Below the pieces are notes generated by a model, which had not been told where the DNA came from, did not search any database, and worked only from the letters and a program-made list of their open reading frames with translations. Source: Candidatus Shapirobacteria bacterium CG2_30_35_20 (GTDB lineage Bacteria; Patescibacteriota; Microgenomatia; UBA12405). From it: a stretch of 37,692 nucleotides of DNA. A program made the position numbers and the translations under genes. This document shows, piece after piece, positions 25,018 to 32,768 of this stretch (position 1 is its first letter; each line of letters starts with the position of its first letter). The stretch lies in NCBI GenBank assembly GCA_001873665.1, contig MNZO01000020.1:1-37692 (forward strand), written 5' to 3'.

Positions 25018-25520
25018 ACGAATATTTAGGTATTCCCTATTTTTCCAATGTTGGCAAACATAAAGTAATGTCTCGAAATAATGCCCTAGTTGGAAAGGGA
25101 ACCGCCAAAGAAATTGCTCTCCAAACTATCGAGTTTGCCAATCAACAAAATATTAAATTATTAGACCTAACTCCAACCCAAATTTATAATTTTCAAAAGA
25201 AAAACCATTTAGGAATAGATTGTTCCGGTTTGGTTTGCCACCTATTAGGTTTAAAAGTTGACGTCCGTAAAATATCTGCCAACATGCTTACATCTCTCCC
25301 AATTTCCAAACAAATTAAAACTTTAAAATCAAATGATCTAATTCGCCAAAAAAACGGCCACCATGTTTTATTAGTTTTGTCGGTCGACAAAGATTTAGTT
25401 ACATATGTTCACTCATCACTGTCAAAACATGGTGTCATTATTGAAACAAAAAATATCAAAGACATCCCCAATGACAGTTTCTGGCGAGTTACTTCTCTTC
25501 CACCAAAATCTGGTACTTAA
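24999..25520 (+). CDS. NlpC/P60-type cysteine peptidase
   Basis: 173 residues. The NlpC/P60 core is visible: YLGIPYFSN, then GIDCSGLVCHLL with the catalytic Cys at about residue 75, and NGHHVLLVLSV with candidate catalytic His at 121/122. This family cleaves peptidoglycan peptides, or acts as amidases on related substrates. No signal peptide or membrane helix is seen with the ATG at 24999, so it may act in the cytoplasm on precursors or recycled peptides. An earlier in-frame ATG at 24963 would overlap mraY further without adding a signal. The 3' end overlaps the convergent LysW-like gene by 32 bases. Confidence 0.78.
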   Translation: MVRNKLNEYLGIPYFSNVGKHKVMSRNNALVGKGTAKEIALQTIEFANQQNIKLLDLTPTQIYNFQKKNHLGIDCSGLVCHLLGLKVDVRKISANMLTSLPISKQIKTLKSNDLIRQKNGHHVLLVLSVDKDLVTYVHSSLSKHGVIIETKNIKDIPNDSFWRVTSLPPKSGT

Positions 25521-25656
25521 GGGGGGATAGCGATAGCACTTCCACCTCAGTCCCACATTCTTGACATTCAAGAATATCACCCACAGCTGAGGTATTTTCA
25601 CCTTTAATTTCTGTCCCACAATCAGGACACATGATTTTTTGGTCTGTTTGCTTCAT
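25489..25656 (-). CDS. LysW-like zinc-ribbon protein
   Basis: 55 residues, the length of LysW, the amino-group carrier protein of AAA-type lysine and arginine synthesis. The pattern IMCPDCGTEI, AVGDILECQECGTEVEVLSL, then SPLKY follows LysW closely, with four Cys for zinc. The C-terminus is LVEEK; the EDWGE tail whose final Glu carries the substrate in true LysW is not present. An upstream in-frame ATG at 25677 would put the -10 box inside the gene, so 25656 is chosen. It is on the - strand, back-to-back with the PLP enzyme (14 bases between start codons). It could be a carrier, a scaffold or just a zinc ribbon. Confidence 0.72.
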   Translation of the reverse strand: MKQTDQKIMCPDCGTEIKGENTSAVGDILECQECGTEVEVLSLSPLKYQILVEEK

Positions 25657-25673
25657 AATATATCTATTATATG
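25654..25673. promoter_or_regulatory. Compact divergent promoter between LysW-like and PLP genes
   Basis: Only 14 bases separate the two ATGs. On the - strand TATAAT covers 25671-25666, 9 bases before the LysW-like ATG and inside the start codon of the PLP gene. On the + strand only weaker boxes (TATATC or TAATAT, 25656-25664) stand at leaderless distance. The segment is close to self-complementary, so both genes may share one controlled site. Confidence 0.5.
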
Positions 25674-26471
25674 ACACCTTTAATCAAAATAGGAGACGTC
25701 TATTTAAAACGCGAAGACCAAAACCTCACTGGTAGCGCCAAAGATCGTAGTTTAGAATTACAAATCAAAAATTTAGTAAAAAATAATTATTTGTCTGCAG
25801 TTATATCATCCACTGGTAACGCTGCCATTTCTGCCCAATATTTCTGTCATAAACATGGTATTAACTTAACCGTTTTTGTTTCCCCTCATGCTGACAAATC
25901 AAAACTAAAATTAATTGCCAATTATATAATCAGCAATCGACCCATTTCCGATGCCTTTAAATATGCCAAAAAAAATAAATCATATTTACTTCGCCAATCC
26001 ACCGACCCAACTGCTCTCCGGGGATATAGTCAAATAACCACAGAAATTATTAAACAATGCCCCAATGTTTCATCAATTTTTGTCCCCGTTGGCAGTGGCA
26101 CTACCCTTCTGGGAATCGCTTCAAAATTACCAAACGTAATTCCTATATTTGGGGTACAGCCTGCCTCACATTGCCCCATAGCATCCGTTTTTGATCACGA
26201 TTTTATCCCCGAAAACACCACTATTACCGACGCTCTCAGCGTCAAACTTTTACCCCTAAAGAACAGAGTTATCAAATCTATTACCAATCATTCAGGTCAA
26301 GGAATTGTAGTTCAAAATAAACAAGTCCTACACTCGCAACAATTATTAAAATCAAACAACATTTTTACTTCATCCGAAGGCGCCTTGGCTTTGGCTGGAC
26401 TTAACAAAATAAAATCTCAAATAAATATTGGTAATTTTCCTGTCATTATTTTAACTGGCACCAAAAGATGA
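25671..26471 (+). CDS. PLP-dependent enzyme, threonine synthase/cysteine synthase fold (fold type II)
   Basis: 266 residues. It has LKREDQNLTGSAKDRS with the PLP-binding Lys at 24, SSTGNAAISAQYF with the substrate/phosphate loop at 47-52, the glycine-rich PLP phosphate site VPVGSGTTLLG, and a closing SSEGALALAGL. This layout is closest to threonine synthase and other beta-replacement or lyase enzymes. It is much shorter than threonine synthase (350 or more) and somewhat shorter than cysteine synthase (about 300). Reaction unknown: beta-elimination, diaminopropionate-type chemistry or threonine formation are all possible. It shares an ATGA overlap with the ATP-grasp gene and sits beside a LysW-like gene. 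Confidence 0.75.
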   Translation: MTPLIKIGDVYLKREDQNLTGSAKDRSLELQIKNLVKNNYLSAVISSTGNAAISAQYFCHKHGINLTVFVSPHADKSKLKLIANYIISNRPISDAFKYAKKNKSYLLRQSTDPTALRGYSQITTEIIKQCPNVSSIFVPVGSGTTLLGIASKLPNVIPIFGVQPASHCPIASVFDHDFIPENTTITDALSVKLLPLKNRVIKSITNHSGQGIVVQNKQVLHSQQLLKSNNIFTSSEGALALAGLNKIKSQINIGNFPVIILTGTKR

Positions 26472-27523
26472 ACACAGAACAACTAATTAATAGTTTACCT
26501 GTCGATTTTTTCTTTTTGGTTGTCGACCAAAATCTTGATATCAAATTGCCACAACTAAAAAACTTCTACTCAATTTATAACCCAAATTTATCACAAAAAA
26601 ATAGTGGTTATTTATTATCTCAACCATCAACCACAAATTTTATCAAAAAAACCACTAAAAAATCGGGGCATCAGGCCGCCATTGTCCCCTTTAAACCATC
26701 GGCTAAAATCGACTTAATTTGCAAACAAAATAATTGGCTGCGTATCAGCAATCCAGCCCCTTTAAACCGTCTTTTAGAAGACAAAATCAAATTTCCTAGC
26801 ATTATTAAAAATATTCCCCAATTACCTTTTACCATTGCCCCTTATACCAAGCAAAATGTCGATAAATTAATAAAAAAATATACCAACATAGTTGCCCAAA
26901 CTCATTTCGGCTGGGCTGGTAATAGCACCAAATTAATCACCAAGTACGACCCAACCATTATTCCTCCAAACTCCATATGTAAATTTACTCCCCATCTAAG
27001 GGGTTATTCGCTATTAAACAATTGTTGTTTAACCACAAACGGACTCATTCAAAGTCCTCCAGCCCTCCAATTTACCGGTCTACCCCAATACACCACCAAC
27101 CCTTTTGCCACTGTTGGTCGTCAATGGCCATCAATGGCACCTCAAAAAATTATTAATCAAGTTAAAAATATCACTACTGATTTTGCCAAAATATTAATAA
27201 AAATAAAATATAAAGGTTTTTTTGGACTTGATTTTTTTATCACTCAAAACAAGGTGTACTTACTCGAATGTAACCCTCGCCTAACTGCCTCTTTTGCTTT
27301 TTATACCAATATTGAAATAAAAGCTAAAATCACTCCGCTTTTTTATTATCACCTTTTAGAATTCACAAATCCTACCGTCCCCCCCAAAGAAAATCGCTTT
27401 AATAATAAACAAATTATTGGTTCAGAATTAACAAAACGTGATGAAAGTGGTGTCATTATTAAAAAAATCAATGACTATAAAATATTTTCAAACACTTATA
27501 ATAAAATAAAACTCAATGTCTAA
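26468..27523 (+). CDS. ATP-grasp ligase of unknown substrate
   Basis: 351 residues with an ATP-grasp core. A nucleotide-binding region (KIKFPSIIKNIPQLPF, then NIVAQTHFGWAGNSTKL) precedes the metal/ATP block FFGLDFFITQNKVYLLECNPRLTAS, in which Glu and Asn are the expected Mg ligands. Such enzymes form amide bonds between a carboxylate and an amine through an acyl phosphate (Ddl, LysX, PylC and others). It is not a clear Ddl, and it does not show LysX signatures. It is coupled to the PLP gene upstream and overlaps ftsW by 8 bases. A role in precursor peptide synthesis is inferred from that context. Confidence 0.75.
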   Translation: MNTEQLINSLPVDFFFLVVDQNLDIKLPQLKNFYSIYNPNLSQKNSGYLLSQPSTTNFIKKTTKKSGHQAAIVPFKPSAKIDLICKQNNWLRISNPAPLNRLLEDKIKFPSIIKNIPQLPFTIAPYTKQNVDKLIKKYTNIVAQTHFGWAGNSTKLITKYDPTIIPPNSICKFTPHLRGYSLLNNCCLTTNGLIQSPPALQFTGLPQYTTNPFATVGRQWPSMAPQKIINQVKNITTDFAKILIKIKYKGFFGLDFFITQNKVYLLECNPRLTASFAFYTNIEIKAKITPLFYYHLLEFTNPTVPPKENRFNNKQIIGSELTKRDESGVIIKKINDYKIFSNTYNKIKLNV

Positions 27524-28616
27524 AACTTGGCAATATTCTCTATTACTGACCATCATTGGTTTATTTTTCATCTCAATTTCCTCCCTTTTTGAAGCTCAAA
27601 AAAGTCTCGGCGATCCTAATTTTTTTATCAAAAAACAAATTATCTGGATTGCTTTGGGTGTTACTGCCATGTTTATTACTTCAAAAATAAATCTTGATTT
27701 CCTCCGTCGTCATTCTTTCTCTCTGTACGTAATCTCAATTTTACTCCTAATCATTGTTTTTATCCCCAGTCTTGGTCAAAAAACTTTTGGAGCCAGCCGC
27801 TGGATTGATCTTGGTTTCCTCAATTTTCAACCATCTGAATTTTTTAAGTTAATTACCATAATTTTTTTCCCCGCCCTATTTACCAGTCAAGACAAAACTA
27901 GCTTCAAACATTTGCTTATTTTTTTACTTCCGGCTTTTGGATTAATTGTTTTAGAGCCAAACCTAAGTACTGCTCTCTTATGTGCCGCCATTATCATTTC
28001 CACCTATTATTTGTCCGGCGGTCAATTATTGCCAATTTTTATTTCATTTTTGATTTTTTCATTACTGGGAATTGGACTTATTTTTTCCTCGGATTATCGT
28101 AAAGCTCGATTTAATACCCTCGCCAACATTCAGCAAAACAGTAATCTAAATTACCACAGCCAACAAATAATTATTTCTTTGGCCTCAGGGGGATTATCGG
28201 GCAGAGGAATTGCCAACTCTGAACAAAAATACAAATTCTTGCCCAAAATTAGCACTGATTCCATTTTAGCTATAATTGGTGAAGAAACTGGGCTTATTGG
28301 CCTTTTGGCCCTAAGTTATTTATTTATATCTTTTATTACCTATTTGTTTAAATTAGCCAACATGGTTACTTTGTTATTTGAAAAAGTATTAATCTCCTCT
28401 TTTGCTTGCTGGTTATCATATCAAGCTCTCATCAATTTTTCCGCTATTGTTGCTCTAATTCCCTTAACTGGAATTCCTTTTCCTTTTATTTCCTATGGCG
28501 GATCATCACTCCTCTCAATTATGGCTGCTGCTGGACTAGTAGCCAACATTGAGCGAAAATATAGACATGACAAAAAAAATCCTAATCACTGGTACTCACC
28601 TCACTCCCGCCATTGA
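27516..28616 (+). CDS. ftsW: FtsW, SEDS-family peptidoglycan polymerase
   Basis: 366-residue polytopic membrane protein that polymerises lipid II at the division site with FtsI. SEDS motifs are visible: FGASRWIDLGFLNFQPSEFFKL, LEPNLSTALL, SGGLSGRGIANSEQKYKFLP with the extracellular loop, ILAIIGEETGLIG, and the closing LTGIPFPFISYGGSSLLS. About ten membrane segments. Its 3' end overlaps murG by 50 bases, so the two are translationally coupled. A second SEDS gene (rodA) lies about 8 kb downstream. Confidence 0.93.
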   Translation: MSKTWQYSLLLTIIGLFFISISSLFEAQKSLGDPNFFIKKQIIWIALGVTAMFITSKINLDFLRRHSFSLYVISILLLIIVFIPSLGQKTFGASRWIDLGFLNFQPSEFFKLITIIFFPALFTSQDKTSFKHLLIFLLPAFGLIVLEPNLSTALLCAAIIISTYYLSGGQLLPIFISFLIFSLLGIGLIFSSDYRKARFNTLANIQQNSNLNYHSQQIIISLASGGLSGRGIANSEQKYKFLPKISTDSILAIIGEETGLIGLLALSYLFISFITYLFKLANMVTLLFEKVLISSFACWLSYQALINFSAIVALIPLTGIPFPFISYGGSSLLSIMAAAGLVANIERKYRHDKKNPNHWYSPHSRH

Positions 28617-29604
28617 GTTAATTAATCAGTTAAAAGAAGATTCCATTAGTTGGGATATCACCTATATCGGTCGAAATTTTAACTCACATGAAAAAATCAG
28701 CCCCTCAATTGAGTCATTAACTATTCCCAAATTAAACATAAAATTCTATGGTTTTCAAAGTGGCAAACTTGATCGTCGCTGGTTACCCAACACCATTGCT
28801 GGCATCCCCCTTACTATCCAATCATTCATTAAAATCAACCATCTCATCAAAAAAATCAGGCCTGATATTGTTGTCTCTTTTGGGGGATATATTTCCGTTC
28901 CCGTTATTATAAATTCTTATTTACAAAAAATCCCCTCAATTACTCACGAACAAACCTCTACTTTAAGCCTATCCACCAAAATAAACTCAAAGTTTACCAA
29001 CAAAGTTGCCCTATCTTTCCCCTCAAACATCAAAAATACTAAATTTGTAGTTACCGGAAATTTATTTTTACGCGAAATCCTAAACTTAAAGTCAGATTAT
29101 TTTGAGTCATTAAATATAAAATTACCCATTATCTATTTAACTGGAGGCAATCAAGGTTCCATTATCTTAAATCAAACACTCCAAAAAATATTACCTACCT
29201 TGACAAAAAAATATTTTGTCGTCCACCAAACTGGAAATCAAAATTTTTCCGCCTCAAAAAATTATTTACCCATAAATTATATTTTTTCTGACAATATTGG
29301 TTGGATATTAAATAACTCCAATATTATCATTAGTCGCGCTGGTGCCAATATTTGCCAAGATATAACCGTATTATCAAAAAAATCAATTTTAATACCCCTT
29401 AAAATCAGTCAGCAGGATGAACAATTAAAAAATGCCAAATTAGTTAAATTAATAATGCCAAAGCTTACCATTATCATTCCTGAAATTAAACTAACTCCTT
29501 CCACCCTCCTCAAATCAATAAATAAATTAATAAAAATAAAAACAAATATCGCAATTAAACCAAAAATAAACTACAGTCTACTAAAACTCATCAAAACACT
29601 TTAA
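28567..29604 (+). CDS. murG: MurG, lipid II-forming GlcNAc transferase
   Basis: 345-residue GT28 enzyme that adds GlcNAc to lipid I at the inner membrane face. It has the N-terminal KILITGTHLTPAIELI (the usual GGTGGH loop is altered to GTHLTP), RPDIVVSFGGYISVP, ITHEQTS, and the donor-domain LTGGNQGSIILNQ. Then come IISRAGANICQDITVLSKKSILIPL and QDEQLKNAKL. The ATG at 28567 fits the family N-terminus; a TTG 18 bases earlier adds nothing conserved. Confidence 0.9.
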   Translation: MTKKILITGTHLTPAIELINQLKEDSISWDITYIGRNFNSHEKISPSIESLTIPKLNIKFYGFQSGKLDRRWLPNTIAGIPLTIQSFIKINHLIKKIRPDIVVSFGGYISVPVIINSYLQKIPSITHEQTSTLSLSTKINSKFTNKVALSFPSNIKNTKFVVTGNLFLREILNLKSDYFESLNIKLPIIYLTGGNQGSIILNQTLQKILPTLTKKYFVVHQTGNQNFSASKNYLPINYIFSDNIGWILNNSNIIISRAGANICQDITVLSKKSILIPLKISQQDEQLKNAKLVKLIMPKLTIIIPEIKLTPSTLLKSINKLIKIKTNIAIKPKINYSLLKLIKTL

Positions 29605-29614
29605 AATAGATATA
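29602..29614 (+). promoter_or_regulatory. Possible -10 box, leaderless start of ftsA
   Basis: TAAAAT at 29602-29607 ends 6 bases before the ftsA ATG at 29614, overlapping the murG stop. The spacing matches the stronger leaderless promoters of the window; the box itself is less distinctive in AT-rich DNA. Confidence 0.4.
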
Positions 29615-30858
29615 TGCCTCATTCCCAAACCATCTCCTGTCTTGATATCGGGACAACAAAAATAACCACCATTGTCGCCAATCTGGTTGATGCCAAATCA
29701 ACTCCCAACATTATTGGAGTTTCCTCAACTACGGCCAAAGGATTCAAAAAAGGACAAATAATAAATCTTGAACAAGCCTCTCAAACCATCACTGAGTCAA
29801 TCGAATCTGCCGAAAGAATGGCTAACTTAGAAATTAATCAAGTTTTTGTCTCCCTGACTGCCCCTCATTTCGAATCGATCAATTCTCATGGCGTCGCCGC
29901 TATCAGTAATCCCAATGGAGAAATTACTCAAGATGATATTTTTCGTGCCATCGAAGCCGCCAAAGCTATTACTCTTCCACCCAACAAAGAAATAATTCAC
30001 AGTATCCCCCGTATTTTCACCGTCGACGGTCAAGATGGTGTGGTTGATCCCATCGGTATGAACGGAATTAGGCTAGAAGTTGATTCTCATTTAATTTTAG
30101 CTTCTACCCCCGCCATAAAAAATTTAACCAAATGCCTCAAAGATATCAATATTAAAATAATTTCTCTAGCCTATTCCGGTCTCACCGCCGGCCTTGCCTG
30201 TCTCTCTGAAACAGAAAATGAGCTTGGTGTGGCTCTGGTTGATATTGGCGGATATAACACCAGCGTTACCATTTTTATCGATAATTCACCAGACTGTTCT
30301 TTTTGTCTCCCTGTTGGTGCCAACAATATTACCGCCGACCTAGCTATCGGTTTACGTCTCCCACTCATCGATGCCGAAAAAATTAAAATCAGATTAGCCC
30401 AATTAGCCGACAAAAAAGGATTTAATGATGAAATTGATCTTTCCAATATCGGTATTACTACCGACAACAACAAGCTTTCAATCTCCTCAACCGTTAATGG
30501 TATTATCAAACCCAGAATTGAAGAAATTATTCATCTTGTTTGGCAAGAAATATGTAATCGTGGTTTTCAAAACCTAATTCCTGCCGGAATCGTTCTGACC
30601 GGTGGTGGCGCTGAAACTATTGAACTAAAAAAAATAGCCCAAAAAATTATTCCTTTACCTCTCAGAATTGGTGAACCCCTCAAATTAAATGGCTTGGTTG
30701 ATGACATTGCTTCTCCAGCCTATAGTAGTACCATCGGCTCGATTCTGTTTTTTCAAAACTCCAAACAAATTCCCCATACCTCAAATAAAAAAATAAATAT
30801 CCCTTTCAAACAAATTTTTCAAAAAATTAAAAATTTTTTAGCACCATTATTACCCTAA
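29614..30858 (+). CDS. ftsA: FtsA, actin-like membrane tether for FtsZ
   Basis: 414 residues. The ATPase motifs of the actin/Hsp70 fold are present: CLDIGTTKITTIVA (phosphate 1), GVALVDIGGYNTSVTIF (phosphate 2) and GIVLTGGGAETIEL (adenosine). The FtsA-specific 1C insertion occupies about residues 85-165. The C-terminal 20 residues (PFKQIFQKIKNFLAPLL) form a likely amphipathic membrane-targeting helix. Length and position upstream of ftsZ are standard. Confidence 0.95.
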   Translation: MPHSQTISCLDIGTTKITTIVANLVDAKSTPNIIGVSSTTAKGFKKGQIINLEQASQTITESIESAERMANLEINQVFVSLTAPHFESINSHGVAAISNPNGEITQDDIFRAIEAAKAITLPPNKEIIHSIPRIFTVDGQDGVVDPIGMNGIRLEVDSHLILASTPAIKNLTKCLKDINIKIISLAYSGLTAGLACLSETENELGVALVDIGGYNTSVTIFIDNSPDCSFCLPVGANNITADLAIGLRLPLIDAEKIKIRLAQLADKKGFNDEIDLSNIGITTDNNKLSISSTVNGIIKPRIEEIIHLVWQEICNRGFQNLIPAGIVLTGGGAETIELKKIAQKIIPLPLRIGEPLKLNGLVDDIASPAYSSTIGSILFFQNSKQIPHTSNKKINIPFKQIFQKIKNFLAPLLP

Positions 30859-30987
30859 ATGCCAAAAAACAAATCTACAATTTCCAAACAAGTTCCAAAT
30901 CTACAAGTTCCAATTGGGATTTGTAATTTGTTTATTGTGATTTGTTTGGAAATTGTTTTTTGTAATTTGGAAATTATTTTATAAAAA
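30859..30987 (+). other. ftsA-ftsZ intergenic hairpin region
   Basis: A 129-base gap made of diverged repeats of CAAATCTACAA/TTGTAATTTG-like units. A perfect 14-base inverted repeat pairs 30878-30891 (CAATTTCCAAACAA) with 30942-30955. Inside it CAAATC (30895 area) can pair with GATTTG (30919 area). No clean T-tract terminator and no strong leaderless -10 is seen for ftsZ, so this is more likely an mRNA structure or processing site setting ftsZ levels. Confidence 0.5.
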
Positions 30988-32082
30988 ATGGGATTAATAA
31001 AAACTCTTACCGGTCAATTCGCAAAGATCAAAGTTGTTGGTGTTGGAGGTGGTGGTAATAATGCCATCAATTCAATGATCAACGAAGACAACATCAAGGG
31101 TGTCGAGTTTGTCGCAGTTAATACCGATTCACAGGCGTTACTAAACTCTCTCGCCGATATTAAAATTCAAATTGGAGAAAAATTAACCAAAGGACTCGGG
31201 GCTGGCGGTGAACCACAAGTCGGACAACAAGCAGCCGAAGAATCACGAGAACGCATCAAAGAAGCTCTCACCGATACTGATATGCTTTTTATTACTGGTG
31301 GTATGGGTGGAGGAACATGTACTGGCGCTGCCCCAATTATTGGCGAAATTGCCAAAAAAGAATTAGGTATTTTAACTATTGCCGTTGTTACCAAGCCATT
31401 CTTATTTGAAGGTTCAAGGCGTATGAGTCGGGCCGAAGATGGCCTATCCCATCTTCGCCAATATGTTGATACTCTAATTGTCATTCCCAATCAAAAAGTC
31501 ATGGAAGTGGTCAACAACCAAGCCACGCTATTAGAAGCCTTTAAAATTGCCGATAATGTATTAACTAAAGGCACCAAAGCCATCGCCGATTTAATTACCA
31601 CCACCGGTTTAATAAATCTAGATTTTGCCGATATTAAATCGGTTATGGGCAATGCTGGTTCCGCCCTCATGGGTGTGGGTGAAGCTGAAGGTGAAGGACG
31701 TGCCCAAAAAGCCGTCGAATTGGCTATCGATTCTCCCTTAGTTGAGGCAAATATTGACGGTGCCCGAGGTGTGTTAATCAATATTAATGGTGGTCCTGAT
31801 ATTACCATGGCCGAAATCGAGCAAGCTGCCAAAACTATTACCGACCATGTTGCCCCCGATGCCAATATCATTTTTGGCGCTTCAATCGATTCAGAACTAT
31901 CCGGAAAAATAAAAGTTACCGTTATCGCTACTGGTTTTGATAATTCAAAAATTCATTATGCCAAACCCACCCAAGAACCACTACTATCAGGTGAATATAA
32001 AAATATTTTAGATAATCAAATTATTCCCGAAGGTCTGGACATCGAAACCGATTTCGACATCCCCGCCTTCCTTCGCAAATAG
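30988..32082 (+). CDS. ftsZ: FtsZ, tubulin-like division GTPase
   Basis: 364 residues. It has KVVGVGGGGNNAINSM, VAVNTDSQAL, the tubulin signature GGMGGGTCTGAAP (about residues 102-114), VVTKPFLFEG, the catalytic T7 loop NLDFADIKSVM, and the C-terminal conserved peptide FDIPAFLRK that binds FtsA. All key residues are present. The ATG at 30988 follows an AT-only stretch and no Shine-Dalgarno sequence. It is the last gene of the dcw block; a repeat-rich islet follows. Confidence 0.97.
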   Translation: MGLIKTLTGQFAKIKVVGVGGGGNNAINSMINEDNIKGVEFVAVNTDSQALLNSLADIKIQIGEKLTKGLGAGGEPQVGQQAAEESRERIKEALTDTDMLFITGGMGGGTCTGAAPIIGEIAKKELGILTIAVVTKPFLFEGSRRMSRAEDGLSHLRQYVDTLIVIPNQKVMEVVNNQATLLEAFKIADNVLTKGTKAIADLITTTGLINLDFADIKSVMGNAGSALMGVGEAEGEGRAQKAVELAIDSPLVEANIDGARGVLININGGPDITMAEIEQAAKTITDHVAPDANIIFGASIDSELSGKIKVTVIATGFDNSKIHYAKPTQEPLLSGEYKNILDNQIIPEGLDIETDFDIPAFLRK

Positions 32083-32090
32083 TTTAAATA

Positions 32091-32150
32091 CGTCATTACG
32101 AGGAGCAATTACAACGGTGACGTGGTAATCTCGTTGAGATTTTATCAGCC
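32091..32150 (+). repeat. Palindromic repeat copy A (CGTCATTRCGAGGAGC family)
   Basis: 60 bases, directly after ftsZ. It shares CGTCATT-CGAGGAGC, GACGTGG-AATCTCGTTGAGATTTTATCAGCC with copy B (32681-32743) in the same orientation. The core is the widely distributed CGTCATTGCGAGGAGC...GCGACGTGGCAATC palindrome. Confidence 0.8.
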
Positions 32151-32164
32151 TGACATTTTTCCCG

Positions 32165-32180
32165 TGATATAATCTATTCA
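32165..32180 (+). promoter_or_regulatory. Extended -10 promoter, leaderless start of hicB
   Basis: TGA-TATAAT at 32165-32173, 6 bases before the hicB ATG at 32180, immediately beyond repeat copy A. Confidence 0.6.
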
Positions 32181-32440
32181 TGGTAAACCAATCATTTAAA
32201 ATCATTTTAGAGCAAGACGAAGATGGAGTTTTTGTGGCGTCAGTGCCAGCCGTACCCGGTTGTTTTGCTGAAGGTAAAACTTATGAAAAAGTAATGGAAA
32301 ATATCAAGGAAGCGTTAAGTCTGTGTCTTGATGTAGCCAACAAAGATAAAGACTATCACGCCAAAATTGATTGGTCTGATGGAAATAAAAGTAAATTTTT
32401 TGGCATAGTAAATTTAAATATGCCAATGTTAGCTTGCTAA
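32180..32440 (+). CDS. hicB: HicB-family antitoxin
   Basis: 86 residues with the HicB degenerate RNase-H fold: FKIILEQDEDGVFVASVPAVPGCFAEGKT followed by a helix (VMENIKEALSLCLD). HicB binds and silences HicA. The C-terminal DNA-binding domain of longer HicB proteins is missing, so autoregulation through it is unlikely. It is G-rich relative to the backbone genes, which suggests acquisition. The order hicB-hicA, the adjacent repeat copies and the 2-base gap to hicA mark a type II toxin-antitoxin cassette. Confidence 0.9.
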   Translation: MVNQSFKIILEQDEDGVFVASVPAVPGCFAEGKTYEKVMENIKEALSLCLDVANKDKDYHAKIDWSDGNKSKFFGIVNLNMPMLAC

Positions 32441-32442
32441 AA

Positions 32443-32673
32443 ATGCCCAGGTTACCAGTAATTAATCACAAAAAGTTAGAAAAGGTATTAAAAAATTTGG
32501 GATTTGAAGAAATAAGGCAAAAAGGTAGTCATGCTTTTTTCAAAAGATTTAGCGATGGCAAAACAACCGTAGTTCCCAAGCATAATGGTGATTTAGGAAA
32601 GGGATTATTGCGAAAAATCTTAAACGAAATTGATTTATCAATAGGGGAGTTAGAAAAAAGATTGAGAAAATAA
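32443..32673 (+). CDS. hicA: HicA-family mRNA interferase toxin
   Basis: 76 residues with the double-stranded-RNA-binding-like HicA fold. It has PVINHKKLEKVLKNLGFEE, then RQKGSHAFFKR carrying the conserved catalytic His (about residue 29), and TTVVPKHNGDLGKGLLRKIL. HicA cleaves mRNA and tmRNA independently of or on the ribosome. The ATG at 32443 is preferred to a TTG at 32434 inside hicB. No damage is visible, so it should be active. The gene is followed within 8 bases by repeat copy B. Confidence 0.92.
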   Translation: MPRLPVINHKKLEKVLKNLGFEEIRQKGSHAFFKRFSDGKTTVVPKHNGDLGKGLLRKILNEIDLSIGELEKRLRK

Positions 32674-32680
32674 AAAGATA

Positions 32681-32743
32681 CGTCATTGCGAGGAGCAAAT
32701 ATATAAATAGCGACGTGGTAATCTCGTTGAGATTTTATCAGCC
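32681..32743 (+). repeat. Palindromic repeat copy B
   Basis: 63 bases, same orientation as copy A. Together A and B bracket hicBA as direct repeats. The central spacer differs (AAATATATAAATA versus AATTACAACGGT), while the two ends match almost base for base. Confidence 0.8.
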
Positions 32744-32751
32744 TCAGTTTT

Positions 32752-32768
32752 TGGTATAATACAACACA
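32752..32768 (+). promoter_or_regulatory. Extended -10 promoter before the frameshifted gene
   Basis: TGG-TATAAT at 32752-32760, 7 bases before the ATG at 32768, directly after repeat copy B. Confidence 0.55.

Noticed and set aside
30171..30509. 112-codon minus-strand frame opposite ftsA
   Set aside because: Shadow of the conserved actin-fold region of ftsA.
31167..31871. Long minus-strand reading frames opposite ftsZ (107 and 126 codons)
   Set aside because: They lie wholly inside a clearly conserved ftsZ, have no recognisable family or promoter, and arise from codon bias of the sense gene.
32151..32156. TGACAT as a -35 box for hicB
   Set aside because: Only 11 bases separate it from the TATAAT, too short for a standard promoter; the TGn extension explains the promoter better.
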